Positions 10,114 through 21,102 are shown, counted from the first letter of the stretch. The stretch: DNA of 64,000 nucleotides from Dugong dugon (GCA_030035585.1 CM057462.1:61228734-61292733); one strand, 5' to 3'. Numbers and translations: made by a program. Notes: generated from the letters alone by a model not told the origin.

Positions 10114-11123
10114 GCAATTATTTTTGAGCACTTACTACCAATCAGGTCCTGAACTTGGGCCTGAGGATAGTGAAGGGAATAGAAAGCCAAGCTGTCACGG
10201 CTCATGATAAGTAAACTTTCCATATCCTCAATTTCTTCTCAGAGCCTCTGATCACCTCCCATCCCCAAGGACACCATACCACCTCCCTGCAGCCCTTATG
10301 ATTAGAGGCAGCTCTTTTTTCAAAGCTCCATGTATGGCAGGAGCCAGAAACGTGGCTGGATTTTCTCTTGGCCCAGTGTTGTATCCAGATGTGGCCCCTG
10401 TGTCTTTTTTTAAAACCCTTGCCCTGGGAGCTGTCCCATCCTCTTTCCCTGTTCATCACTCTTCTGCTGACCTCAAGGTCACTCAGACTCATTTTCTGGA
10501 CTTGGGCAGCTGCCTCATGATCTTCCACCCCACTGACGTCCTGTCACCACCTGGGGGGTTAACCAGCCACATGGATGATACACCCACACCCGTCTTTCAG
10601 TTCCTTGATCAGATTTCCATGTTAGCACCCCGATACCACGGTCACATCATGGACCTTGCATCACCTGGAGCTGCCAGCCTCTAAAACCTTACATTTTAAC
10701 ACCCCACTCTTTGAGCACCACCCTCTCTTTGTCTAACTCTCACACCCTCGCCTTTACAATCCCTCTTCTTCAGCTCAGGGAGGCCTCCAGGCCCTGGTCC
10801 CTCTCTCTGTTTTCTTACCTATCAGCCTCTTCCTCCCTCCCTTCCTTTCTTTCCTGCTCCAGACCAGTATTACCTCACTGGTCAGCCTCTTACCTATGCC
10901 TGCAGTACTTTTGCAAACCTGTCCCTCCACCTGTCTGTGGGGTCAAGCTGTCATCTGCTGTCTCACCCTCCCCACCCACTCCAGCTTGGTGTGATAGCTG
11001 TGAAGACCCTGGTAGAAAAGCGGACTGAGGCCTGGGCCTGGCTCCAATCCCTCCTGGGCCCTCAAACCATCCATCATCTTCTGTTCTTGTCCTTGGTCCC
11101 CAAACTCTCCTTTTAGTGCTTTT
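10114..11123. other. Unique or unassigned sequence
   Basis: C/T-rich on the plus strand with scattered short open frames on both strands. The start (10114-10190) resembles the end of an L2 or MIR ('gagcacttactaccaatcagg'). No gene is recognised. Confidence 0.45.
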
Positions 11124-12750
11124 AAGATACTTCAGGCCCCCCCTCCCCATTACCATGAGACCAGAAGAAATGGATAGTGCCTGGCTATCATTACTAAACG
11201 TTTTGATCAAGGACTCAGTAGATGGATCTTGATCAAAAGGAGGAAAAGCATGTACAGAACTTCGAACTCATATGGAAATCAGATTTACTGGATCCACTGA
11301 GACTGGGGGAACCCTCAAATCTTATTTAAAGAAATAATCTTTAAACCTTGAACCAAAACTAACCCATGCAGCCGTCGTTAAAGTACAATTCAGTCCAATT
11401 ACTAAAGAATATTTTCCTCAAGCCTAGTACCTTATAAAGAATTGTCTACATGAGTGTAAAATGACAGCAGTTAATCTAAAGCACAGATGAGAACTTTTTT
11501 TTGGTGACCCAATTATTTTCTACTTCGAATTTTTTTGTTGATAATGTGTTTTCATTAATGAAAGCATGCTGAATCATTGAGTTGTCTGTATTTTTGGTAG
11601 GTAGTATGGATTTTTTTTCTTGGCCCCTTCCACAAGCCTACCCTAAATGTTTAGTGATACATGTGAAGTACTACTAATCATACCCCAGAGTCCCTACTGG
11701 GGTCTACTGGTACCTTTGTGTAACAAATAAAAACTTTCAGAATATCTATCTTTCCTACCAAAAATTCAGACATCTTGTACAATACCCTGTAAAAAAGTAA
11801 TTTGCAGCACATGCCTGTTTATTCAGTTTCAAAGAGTCACAAAGGCCCCTGCCTTGCGGCAGCATGCAGTGCAGTGGTACAGCAGCTTCCCAACAAATCC
11901 TAGACGCTGAAAAAGTTCATGGTAACTATATGTATCACCAGGCACAAAAGGGTGTTGTAGGGGAAAAAACATCACAAAGTTTAGTACAGTAAAAAAGTTT
12001 TATTTGGCATATATTCAAAAGGACGAAAGTGGGAAGCAGACAACCATGCTGCTAGAGGCATGTCTGCCCGAGTCCAAAGAATATCACAGAATAGGTAAGA
12101 ATGGGAAAACGGACAAGCATGCTGCCACAGCCATGTCTGCCCGAGTCCCAAGAGCAGTTACAGAGCCATCAGTATGTATCAACATCACAGGATGGGTAGA
12201 ATCATTGCAAGCGTCACTTTTTCACTGATTGGCTAGAAATTGTAATCTTACATTTTGAATCATCTTTCTTAACAATCATTGGCATGGGTTTCAGTAACAA
12301 AAGTCAGGAGGGTCTTCACTGGTCCAACAAATTCCTTTTCACTAAATGCTAATAGAAAAAGATAAAAGGTGAGAAGTCCTCTGGGTTAGGTTTTATTGCT
12401 CTTTTGTGACAACTTCCTTAAGATAATTTCTGAGACTGTCCCATCCATTGTCTTATCTCAGGGCCCAGTTGATATGTCTTTGTGAGTTCTGTGAGGGCTC
12501 AGCTCCTGCTGTATGCTCAAGGAGAGGGAGTAATAACTCCAATATTATTTCCTAAATCAAGGGTAAAGGGGCAGAGAGCCTAAATTAATAGTGATGAAAT
12601 GATATGGGTAGAGAGACAATTGTGACACAGTGTGAAGTATGTAACCAATGTTACTGATCTGTTTATGTAGCAGTTGTGAATGGATGTATGTTTAGTTGTG
12701 TATATTGCCACCAAAAATAAACAAAATATTAAAAAAGATACTTCAGGCCC
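11124..12750 (+). pseudogene. Processed retrocopy of an unidentified mRNA, flanked by a 16-base duplication
   Basis: The direct repeat AAGATACTTCAGGCCC lies at 11124-11139 and again at 12735-12750. Between them is sequence that ends with AATAAA ('caccaaaaataaacaaaatatt') and a short A-run just before the second repeat. The first repeat follows TTTT, giving TT/AAGA, close to the L1 endonuclease preference TT/AAAA. This is the signature of an mRNA retroposed by L1. Without the LTR inserted at 11953-12559 the copy is about 1 kb. Frames near the 5' end are broken by stops, and most of it looks like 3' untranslated sequence, with a second AATAAA near 11725. The parent gene is not recognised. Confidence 0.8.
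11953..12559 (-). mobile_element. Solo LTR (ERV1-like) with internal 72-base direct repeat
   Basis: 607-base element TGTTGTAGG...AAATCA with a 4-base duplication AGGG at 11949-11952 and 12560-12563. A 4-base duplication is usual for class I (gammaretrovirus-like) ERVs. On the minus strand AATAAA (plus 11999-12004) is followed by a T/G-rich stretch and the LTR end, which sets orientation. Two copies of a GTCTGCCCGAGTCC-containing unit, starting near 12030 and 12101, repeat with a period near 72. It interrupts the retrocopy and so is younger than it. Confidence 0.8.
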
Positions 12751-13231
12751 TGTCTTAGTCATCTAGTGCTGCTACAACAGAAATACAACAAGTGGATGGT
12801 TTTAACAAAGAGAAATTTATTTCCTCACAGTAAAGTAGGCTAAAAGCCCCAATTCAGGGCATTAGCTCCAGGGAAAGGCTTTCTCTCTCTGTCGGCCTTC
12901 TCATCAGTGTTCCCCAGGACTAGGAGCTTCTCCGCGCAGGGACCCTGGGTCCAAAGGACACACCATGCTCCTGGCACTACTTTCTTGGTGGTAAGAGGTC
13001 CCCATGTCTCTCTGCTCACTTCTCTCTTTTAAGTCTCAGGAGATTGCCTCAGGACACAGTCCAATCTTGTAGATTGAGTCCTGCTTTACTAACACAACTG
13101 CCGCCCATCCTCCCTCATTAACATCATGGAGGCAGTATTTACAACATATAGGAAAATCACACAATACCAGGAATCATGGCCCAGCCAAACTGATACACAC
13201 GTTTTCTGGGGACATAATTCAATCCATGATA
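12751..13231 (-). mobile_element. MaLR-like solo LTR
   Basis: Minus-strand copy starting TGTCTTAGTCATCTAGTGCTGC and ending AATTCAATCCATGATA, about 481 bases. A 5-base duplication GGCCC flanks it at 12746-12750 and 13232-13236. It sits exactly at the 3' duplication of the retrocopy, so it came after that insertion. Confidence 0.9.
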
Positions 13232-13424
13232 GGCCCCTTCTCAAGGACTCTCCCTACCAGCTCTTAATTGGCCAGTAAGTGAGACTGCTCTTGATCTTCT
13301 GCCCTCTAAACATGTCTGTCCTGGACTTTTTTAAGGCAAGCCTCTCCCTCTGCTCCTCCTTTAAGCCCCTTCCATTTCCTCTGTGATCTCCCACCATCAT
13401 TCATCCTCCTGTGTTTGTGTTAGT

Positions 13425-13640
13425 GATAACTCCTTTTGTTGAGTACTTCCTGGGTGCTAAGCACTGCTTTAAGCATTTTTCATTAATTAATTTATTTAAT
13501 CCTTATGCCTGTTCTATGAGGGTGGTACCTGTTATCACCATTATTCCCATATCACAGATGGGAAAACAGAGAGAGCTAGCAAGTGCCAGAGCCAGGATCT
13601 GATTCCGAGTCCTGACAGCTTGACTCCAGATTCTGTATAT
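13425..13640 (-). mobile_element. MIR SINE
   Basis: Antisense MIR: 'gttgagtacttcctgggtgctaagcactg', 'tttaatccttatgcctgttctatgagg', 'atcacagatgggaaaacag'. Confidence 0.85.
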
Positions 13641-14296
13641 TCTGTATGAGTAACCACTATGTCTAGACTACACCACTTCTAGGCTTTTCCTGCTCCATGG
13701 CTATGCTGGCAGCATTTCACCCTAATCAGGTTTCTTCCATGCCTCCAACATCATCTCCTTCTAGGTACTGTGCTGTCTTCCTCTCCTCCCATTCACAGCC
13801 GTCACTGTAAAGCACTATCTACATTTGTGCCTTCCACTTCTTCCCACGCTCTCTAATCTGGTTTCCACCCATCACTCCCTGGAACATCTCTCTTCAAGTT
13901 GCCCACAACCTTCTGATGACCAGCCTATTCTTAGGCCTCTCGTCACTCCTCTGGGCTGCTGAACTCCACAATGTCAACCTCCGACTTCTTTTCATTTAAT
14001 GGATTTTTTAAAGTAAACTTTTAATTGAAGAACAGCATATACGCCAACGTAAAATTTTAATTGCAATTTTTAACCTTATTATGGTATAAGTATTAAAGTA
14101 TAGTACATAGTTATAAAACAATGTATGTATATGTATTTTAAGCTTTTAATTCTGACATAATTTCAGGCCTGTAGAAAAGTTGCAACAATAGTACAAAAAA
14201 TTCCTGTATACCCTTTACCTAAATCCTCAAGATGTTAATATTTTACCAAATTGGCTTTATCTTTTTCTATTACACATATATACGCATATGCATCTC
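13641..14296. other. Unassigned sequence and an old LINE-like fragment
   Basis: 13641-13990 is C/T-rich and unassigned. From about 14000 the sequence ('ttgcaacaatagtacaaaaaattcctgtataccc') resembles an old L1 3' fragment. It seems to continue after the RTE pair and TA repeat at about 15131-15300 ('atttcaccaattatccc'). Confidence 0.45.
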
Positions 14297-14838
14297 TGTT
14301 GTTGTTGTTGTTAGGTGCCGTCAAGTCTGTTCTCACTCACAGCGACCCTATGCAAGATAGAAAGAAACACTGCCTGGTCCTGTGCCATCCTCACAATATT
14401 TGCTATGTTTGAGCCCATTGTTGCAGCCACTGTGCCAATCCATCTTTGTTGAGGGTCTTCCTCTTTTTCACTGACCCTCTACTTTACCAAGCATGATGTC
14501 CTTCTCCAGGGACTGGTCCCTCCTGATAACATGTCCAGAGTAAGTGAGATGAAATCTCACCATCCTTGCTTCTAAGGAGCATTCCGGCTGTACTTCTTGC
14601 AAGACAGATTTGTTTGTTCTTCTGGCAGTCCACGGTATATTCAGTATTCTTCACCAACACCATAATTGAAAGGCGTCAATTCTTCTTTGGTCTTCCTTAT
14701 TCATAGTACAGCTTTTGCATGTATATGAGGCAACTGAAAACCCCATGGCTTGGATCAGGCACACCTTAGTCCTCAAAGTGACATCTTTGCTTATTATCAC
14801 TTGAAAGAGGTCTTTTGAAGCAGATTTGCCCAGTGAAG
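14297..14838 (-). mobile_element. RTE LINE 3' fragment, antisense arm
   Basis: Minus-strand RTE beginning with the 3' tail (gttgttgttgttaggtgcc) and running about 540 bases upstream through 'ttgagcccattgttgcagcca', 'tccttctccagggactggtccc' and 'ggtcttttgaagcagatttgccc'. The same tract occurs at 36825 and 55168. It lies head-to-head with a plus-strand RTE end. Confidence 0.9.
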
Positions 14839-14861
14839 TAATCTTGAATATGTATCTCCAG

Positions 14862-15062
14862 AAAAGAACATCAGGTTTGGTAAAGTAGAGGGTCTGTGAA
14901 AATGAAGGATATCCTCAGTGAGATAGATTGACACAATAGCCACAACAATGAACTCAAACACACCATAGATCATGAAAAATGGCACAAGACCAGGCAACGT
15001 TTTGTTCCGTTATACGTGAAGTCACCGTGAGTCTGAGCTGACTTGACAGCAATTAACAACAG
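14862..15062 (+). mobile_element. RTE LINE 3' end, sense arm of an inverted pair
   Basis: Plus copy of the last 200 bases of RTE: 'ggtttggtaaagtagagggtc', 'aacaatgaactcaaacacacc', ending 'cttgacagcaattaacaacagc'. It is the inverted counterpart of 14297-14508, so the two can form a hairpin. Confidence 0.85.
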
Positions 15063-15077
15063 CTAATGTATATGCTC

Positions 15078-15084
<7 letters not shown>

Positions 15085-15130
<46 letters not shown>
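15085..15130. repeat. (TA)n microsatellite
   Basis: About 23 TA dinucleotides directly after the RTE 3' end. Confidence 0.95.
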
Positions 15131-15133
<3 letters not shown>

Positions 15134-15365
15134 TTTTTATCTGAACCACATAAGTACGTTTTCTTACATGACCCCAGTACAATGATAACAATCAGGAAAT
15201 TAATATTGTTACAATACGATTAATCTACAGAGCTCATTCAGATTTCACCAATTATCCCTAGACATATATTTTAAAATGTATCATGTAACATTTGATAAGA
15301 GTACTTGAAAATTATGAAGGATAATAATAATAAAATGATGATCTATCAACCAATCACCCAACCTG

Positions 15366-15597
15366 AGATCTAGAATAGAGACCAAAGAACTATGGTTTAT
15401 TGGGCCATATCCAGCCCTGCCAGTTTTTGCAAATAAAGATTTATTGGAACACAGCCATGTCCATTCATTTACAGATTGCCTATGGCTGCTTTGCACCACA
15501 ACAGCAGATTTGAATAGTTGTGACTGAGACCTTATGGCTTGCAAAACCTAAAATATTTATTGTCTGGCCCTTTACAGAAAAATCTTGTTGACTCCTG
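15366..15597. mobile_element. hAT-type (Charlie-like) nonautonomous DNA transposon
   Basis: Contains 'gcaaataaagatttattggaacacagcca', 'ttgcctatggctgcttt', 'aaaatatttattgtctggccctttacag', the wording of a common mammalian hAT element. The family name is from memory and tentative. Confidence 0.6.
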
Positions 15598-15633
15598 TTC
15601 CACTGTCCAGTAGAACTTTCTGCAATGATGGAA
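15598..15633. mobile_element. hAT-type element, left part (split by L1)
   Basis: 'cactgtccagtagaactttctgcaatgatgga' is one end of a hAT element whose remainder resumes at 19241-19399 ('gctgttcaatacatgtggc...ggacagcacag'). The 3.6-kb L1 is inserted between them. Confidence 0.65.
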
Positions 15634-16928
15634 AAAAAATTTTTTTTTAATTTGATTGTGCCCTAGGTGAGAGTTTACAGAGCAAATTAGTTTCTCATTC
15701 AAAAATTTATACACAATGTTTTTTGTGACGTTGGTTGCAATCTCTGTAATCTGTCAGCACTCTTTCCCTTTCCACCCGGGGTTCCTCGTGTCCATTCGTT
15801 TTCCTGTCCCTTCCAGCGTTCTTCTCTTGCTTTTGGTCAGGAGTTACTCATGTGGTCTTGTATATTTGACCGAATTAAAAAACGCATTCCTCACATGTGT
15901 TATTATTTATTTTATAGGCCTATCTAATCTTTGTTTAAATAGTTGGCTTCAGGAATGACTTCAGTTCTGAGTTAGCAAGGTGTCTAGGGGCCATAGTCTC
16001 GGGGGTTCCTCCAGTCTCTGTCAGACCGGAAAGTCTGGTATTTTTTTTAATTTGAATTTTGTTCTGCATTTTTCTCCCTCTCTGTCTGGTACTCTCTGTT
16101 GTGATCCCCCTCAGAGTGGTTGGTGATGGTAGCCCGGCGCCATCTAGTTCTGGGCTCAGGCTGGTGGAGGCTGAGGTTCATATGGTTGGTCCTTTAGTCC
16201 TTTGGGCTAATATTTTCCTTGTATCTTTGGGTTTCTTCATTCTCCTTTGCTCTGGATGGGATGGGATCAATAGATGTATCTTAGATGGCCATTTACAAGC
16301 TTTTAAAACCCCAGCCACTACTCACCACCCCACACGCTACTCACCAAAGTAGGATGTAGAGCTTTTTCTTTATGAACTACGTGATGCCAACTGACCTAGA
16401 TGTCCCCTGAGGCCATGGTCCTTACCCCTCAGTCCAGCAACTCAGTCTCTCAAGGTGTTTTGACGCTTCTGTGATTTTGCTGAGGTCAAGTTGTGCTGAC
16501 TTCCTCTATATCGTGTGTCATCTTTCCCTTCACCAAAGTTGACACTTGTCTACTATCTAGTGATTTCCCCTCCGCATCACCCCCTTCCCTTGTAATCATC
16601 AAAGATTGTTTTTTTCTGTGCGTAAACTTTCTCTTGAGTTTTTATAATAGTGGTGACATACAATATTAATCTTTTTGTGATTGACTTATTTCACTGAGTA
16701 TAATGCCCTCCAGATTCATTTATATTGTGAGATGTTTTGTACATTCATTATTATTCTTTATTGTTGCGTAGTATTCCATTATATGTATGTACCATAATTT
16801 GTTTATCCATTCATCTGTTGGTGGGCACTTATGTTGTTCCCATCTTTTTGTTATCGTCAATAACGCTGCAGTGAACATTGATGTCCGTATGTCTATTCAT
16901 GTGACAGCTCTTATTTCTCTAAGATCGG

Positions 16929-16985
16929 GGTGGCTATGTGTCGGAATGGACTCGATGGCATACAACAACAATGACAACAACAATG
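16929..16985 (+). mobile_element. 57-base RTE/SINE tail replacing part of L1
   Basis: 'gtgtcggaatggactcgatggca' plus 'caacaacaatgacaacaac' is the terminal tail of RTE and its SINEs. Compared with the related L1 at 23740-23990, about 250 bases of L1 are missing at this point, so the tail marks a deletion or replacement. Confidence 0.75.
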
Positions 16986-17209
16986 GCTAATGAGCTCGAG
17001 CATTTCTTCATGTGTCTGTTAGCCACTTGAATGTCTTCTTTGGTGAAGTCTATGTTCATATCATTTGCCCATTTTTAAATCAGCTTATTTGACTTCTTGT
17101 TGAAATGTTGAAGTATTTTGTAGATTTTAAAGATTAGACCCTTGTCAGATATGTAAAATTTTTTTCCCAGTCTGTAGGTTTTCTTTTTACTCTTTTGGTG
17201 AAGTCTTTT

Positions 17210-17910
17210 TCTTTTTTCTGTACGAACAAAGCTTTATTGAGAAAAAGTAGCTCGTGAGCGGAGACAAAGAGGAACGATATAACGCTAGCCTTTGTCTCCC
17301 CAAATAATAGATTGGCTGGGGCTTATAAAGGTTTTTAGTCAGGAAAAGTCATCATCTTTATTCATGAAAGTGGCGGTTATGAGGATTAGGTGCCCGCACA
17401 AGAGGTAATTCAGATGGAACCCTTAACAAAGGCTCCTGGGACTCGATGGCAGGACTTATTATGGGGTGCCACACCTGCGCAGTTCCCCCGTGGTGCCAGC
17501 TTGATTCTTGTCGCTGGTCTGTTGGTCACCTTGGGGATGTCTGCACATGCTCCAGGGACAAGATTGGGCCGGTTCTTTTGAAAAACATCTTATCAAGGAA
17601 GTACACTGAGAGCTGGGTGGGTTGTTCTTTCATTATTGCATGTTCCAAGATAGTGGGTTTTGTGCCATTAATTAAGCACATGTTTTTAGTTCAGGGTCCT
17701 TTCCCTAGGGGCTCAGTCCCTTTTTCCCTTCCCTATCTCATTCCCCTCTGAGAGATTTCATACTTATAATTCTTTTTGAGGGTGTAGGGGTGGAGGTCTC
17801 TTCTTCTGTAACTTCTTCAGGCTGACACTGGGTTGTTGGCCTGCCTAGCAGAGTAGAAATCTCTCCCTCCTCTACCTAATGGTTGGGATGGCTCTTCACC
17901 AGGGAGAGGC
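17210..17910 (-). mobile_element. ERV 3' transcript end retroposed into L1
   Basis: 701-base insert flanked by the 14-base duplication TGGTGAAGTCTTTT (17196-17209 and 17911-17924). On the minus strand it reads: about 170 bases of internal sequence, a purine tract then TGAGATAG at 17740 (like a polypurine tract and U3 start), a TATA-like element (17322-17328), AATAAA (17238-17233), and an end at 17220 followed by an A-run. It lacks U5 and carries a poly(A) and a long duplication. That fits L1-mediated copying of a polyadenylated ERV mRNA, not integrase insertion. Confidence 0.75.
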
Positions 17911-18478
17911 TGGTGAAGTCTTTTGATGAGCATAAATTTTTAATTTTTAAGAGCTGCCAGTTATCTAATTTCTCTTCTGGTGTTTGTGCATTGTTAGTTA
18001 CGGTTTGTATACTATTTATGCCATGTATTAGGGCCCCTAGCATTGTCCTTATTTTTTCTTCCATGATTTTTACCCTTTTAGGTTTTATATTTAGGTCTTT
18101 GATCTATTTTGAGTTAGTTTTTGTGCATGGTGTGAGGTATGGATCCTGTTTCATTTTCTTACCAATGGACTTCCAGTTATGCCAGCACCATTTGTTACAG
18201 AAACTGTCTTTTCCCCATTTAATGGACTTTGGCCTTTTGTCAAATACCAACTTCTCATTGATGGATGGATTTACATCTGAGTTCTCAATTCTGTTTCATT
18301 GATCTGTGTCTGTTGTTGTACCAGTAATAGGCTGTTTTGATTACGGTGGCTGTATAATAGGTTCTAAGATCAGGTAGTGTGAGGTCTCCCACTTTGTTTT
18401 TCTTCTTCAACAGTGCTTTACTTATCCGGGACCTCTTCTCTTTTCATATAAAGTTGGGAGATTAGTTTCTCCATCTCA

Positions 18479-18967
18479 TTAAAGAATGCTGTTGGAGTTT
18501 GGATTGGGTTGCATTGAATCTGTAGATCGTTTTACGTAGTATTGACATTTTTGCAACATTGAGTCTTTCAATCCATGAGCATGGTATGTTTTTCCATTTA
18601 GGTAGATTTCTTGCAGTAGTGTTTTGTAGTTTTCTTTGTACAGGTCTTTTAAATCCCTGGTTAGATTTATTCCTAAGTATTTTATCTTTTTGGAGGCTAT
18701 TGTAAATGGTATTGATTTCCTGATTTCCGTTTTGAAGTTCTCTTTGTTGGTGTAGAGGAATCCAACTGATTTTTGTATGTTAATCTTGTATCCTGCTCCT
18801 TTGCCGAAACCTTCTATTTGTTCTGATAGCTTTCTTGCAGATGCTTTGGGGTTTTCTACGTGTAGGATTATGTCATCTGCAAGTAGGGATAGCTTTACCT
18901 CTTCCTTACCAATTTGGATGGGCTTTATTTCTTTTTCATGCCTTATTGCATAGGACTTCCAGTACAA
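18479..18967 (-). pseudogene. L1 ORF2 reverse-transcriptase fragment
   Basis: 162-residue open stretch of L1 ORF2p on the minus strand. Residues 8-28 ([21 protein letters not shown]) lead to the catalytic box read as LADD at 29-32 (F/YADD in active L1s), followed by [20 protein letters not shown] and [27 protein letters not shown] blocks. These are standard L1 palm/thumb sequence. The frame is open only over this stretch, and the neighbouring L1 is broken by insertions, so it is a dead fragment of the 15634-19240 L1. Confidence 0.93.
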
Positions 18968-19240
18968 TATTGAATAATAGCGGTGATAAAGGGCATTCTT
19001 GTGTGGTTCCCGTTCTCAAAGGGAATGCTTTCAGTCTCTTTCGGTTGAGAATAATGTTGGTTGTTGGTTTTGTGTTAATGCCCTTTATTATGTTGAGGAA
19101 TTTCTCTTCTATTCCTATTTTGCTGACAGTTTTTATCAGGAATGGGTGTTGGATGTATCAAATACCTTTTCTGTAGCTACTGAGATGATCATGTGATTCT
19201 TTTGTTTTATTTATGTGGTGGATTTTGTTGATTGATTTTC

Positions 19241-19399
19241 AGAAATGTCTATAAATTTGTGCTGTTCAATACATGTGGCTATTTAGCACTTGAAATGTGG
19301 CTACTGAAGCTGAGGAACTGAATTTTTAATTTAATTTAATTTATATTGAAATTAAAATAGACACATGTGGCTAATAGGTACTGTATTGGACAGCACAGG
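19241..19399. mobile_element. hAT-type element, right part
   Basis: 'gctgttcaatacatgtggctatttagcac' to 'tgtattggacagcacag', the terminal-repeat wording of a hAT/Charlie element. It completes the part at 15598-15633. Confidence 0.7.
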
Positions 19400-19839
19400 T
19401 TTAGAACATCACCCATATCTTTTCACTCACTTGTACACTCCTTCTTATCCTGACTCTCTGTTTTCCCAGCCCCCAGAGGTAATAACTATCTTGAGTTTTG
19501 TATTTGTCATTCCCTTCCTATTTAAAAAAAATAGCTATCACATATATATGTGTCTGTATACAACAAAATATTGTTTGGTTTGCTTTTTGAACTTTATAAA
19601 AGTGCTATAATACTGTATGTAGTCTTCTGCAACTTGTTTTTTTCATTCAACACTGTATTTCTGCCATGTTGCTATGAGTGGCTAAAGCTTATTCATTTTT
19701 CTTGCTGTCTAATATTTTATAATAATTAGTTTATCCATTCCTCATTAATGGATATTGGGATGGTTTCTATTTTTTTTTAATTTATATATTAGGAATAAAG
19801 CTTCTAGAAAACTCTTGTACATGTTCCTGGTATATATAT

Positions 19840-19841
<2 letters not shown>

Positions 19842-19892
<51 letters not shown>
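19842..19892. repeat. (TG)n microsatellite
   Basis: About 25 TG dinucleotides after a short TA run, inside the old L1. Open frames here encode only Cys/Val repeats. Confidence 0.97.
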
Positions 19893-19893
<1 letters not shown>

Positions 19894-21102
19894 ATATCTA
19901 CTCATAAACTTCTTTGGAAGAAAAATTGCTGGGCAAGTAGGATATACAAATGTTCAAATTTACAACTGGTGCCATACTGTTTTCCAAAATGTTTGTACCA
20001 ATTTGTATTCCCACCAGCTGTGTATAAAAGCCCCTATTGATCCAGATCCTCACCAATCTTTGGTACTGTCAGACTTCTTCATTTTTGCCAACTTAGTGGG
20101 TGTAAAACTGCCTCTCATGTGGCCTTAATTTGCATTTTCCTGATCATTAATGCGGCTTAGTTTCTATTCATGTCTTGACTGGTCTCTTATATTTCTACTT
20201 CTGAGAAATGCCTGTTCATTTCTTTTACCCATGTTTTCAACTGGGCTGTCAGTTGTGTATGTTGCAAATAACTTCCCTCAGTTGGTGACTTGTCTTTTCA
20301 TCTTCTTTATGATGTCTTGATGGAGAAAAGTTCTTAATTTTAATGTAATTGAATTTATGAATATTTTCTTTTTGGTTGGTGCTTTTTATCTGGTTGAAGA
20401 AAGCCTTACTTATTCTGAGGTCATAAAGATATTCTCCTATATTTTCTTCTATGAATTTAAAAGTTTTGTCTTTCATATTTGAATCTTTAATCCACCTGGA
20501 ATTGATATCATTTATGAGGCAGGGAAAGGATCCAATTTCATTTTTTCTGTGTGGATATCTAATTACTCATTTATTGACTAATTCCCTCTTTCCCCGCTGA
20601 TCTGCAATGACACTTCTATCTATGTTATATATTGAACTTCCAAGTATTTGTAGTTTGTTTTGAGGTTATCTATTTTGGTCCATTGGCTTATTTGACTATC
20701 CCTGCATCAGTACCACACTATGTCAATTACTTTACCTTTGTAATAAGTCTTGATATTTCAGGGAAAGTCCCCTCACCTTATTTTTCTTTGTCAGTAGTGT
20801 CTATTCTTGGGCCTTTGCTCTTCTAAGGTATTTTACAATTGGCTTGTCTAGATCCACAACAAATTGTCATGATTTTGATTGGAGTTGCACTAAATTTATA
20901 AATCAATTTAGAAGGAACTGGCATCTTTAAATATTGAGTCTTCCTATCCACAAAAGATTTTGTCTTAAGATTTTCATTTATGTCTAAGTTTTATGATTTT
21001 TTCCTATATATCTTATATCTCTTTTGTTAGATTTATTCCTGGGTACATTATGTTTCTATTACAATAGTAAGTAATATATTTTTTAAGAATTAGACCTCCT
21101 AA

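Larger units (their letters stand above)
15634..19240 (-). mobile_element. LINE L1, 3.6 kb, 5'-truncated, minus strand
   Basis: Starts with the T-run of the inverted poly(A), then the L1 3' UTR of this genome's main family ('gtgagagtttacagagcaaattagtttctcattc'), then ORF2 up to the reverse transcriptase. It is interrupted by an RTE-like tail (16929-16985) and a retroposed ERV 3' end (17210-17910). The same 3' UTR is found at 21708, 61693 and 63077, with related 3' ends at 25006 and 26243. It inserted into a hAT element whose halves flank it. Confidence 0.92.

Noticed and set aside
9641..10207. Open frames of 188 and 149 residues rich in His, Pro, Ser and Thr
   Set aside because: They are translations of the CATC-type minisatellite in different phases, with no domain and no start context.
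17390..17751. Open frames of 63 and 101 residues in the ERV-derived insert
   Set aside because: They read the antisense strand of U3/R-like LTR sequence and match no retroviral protein region.
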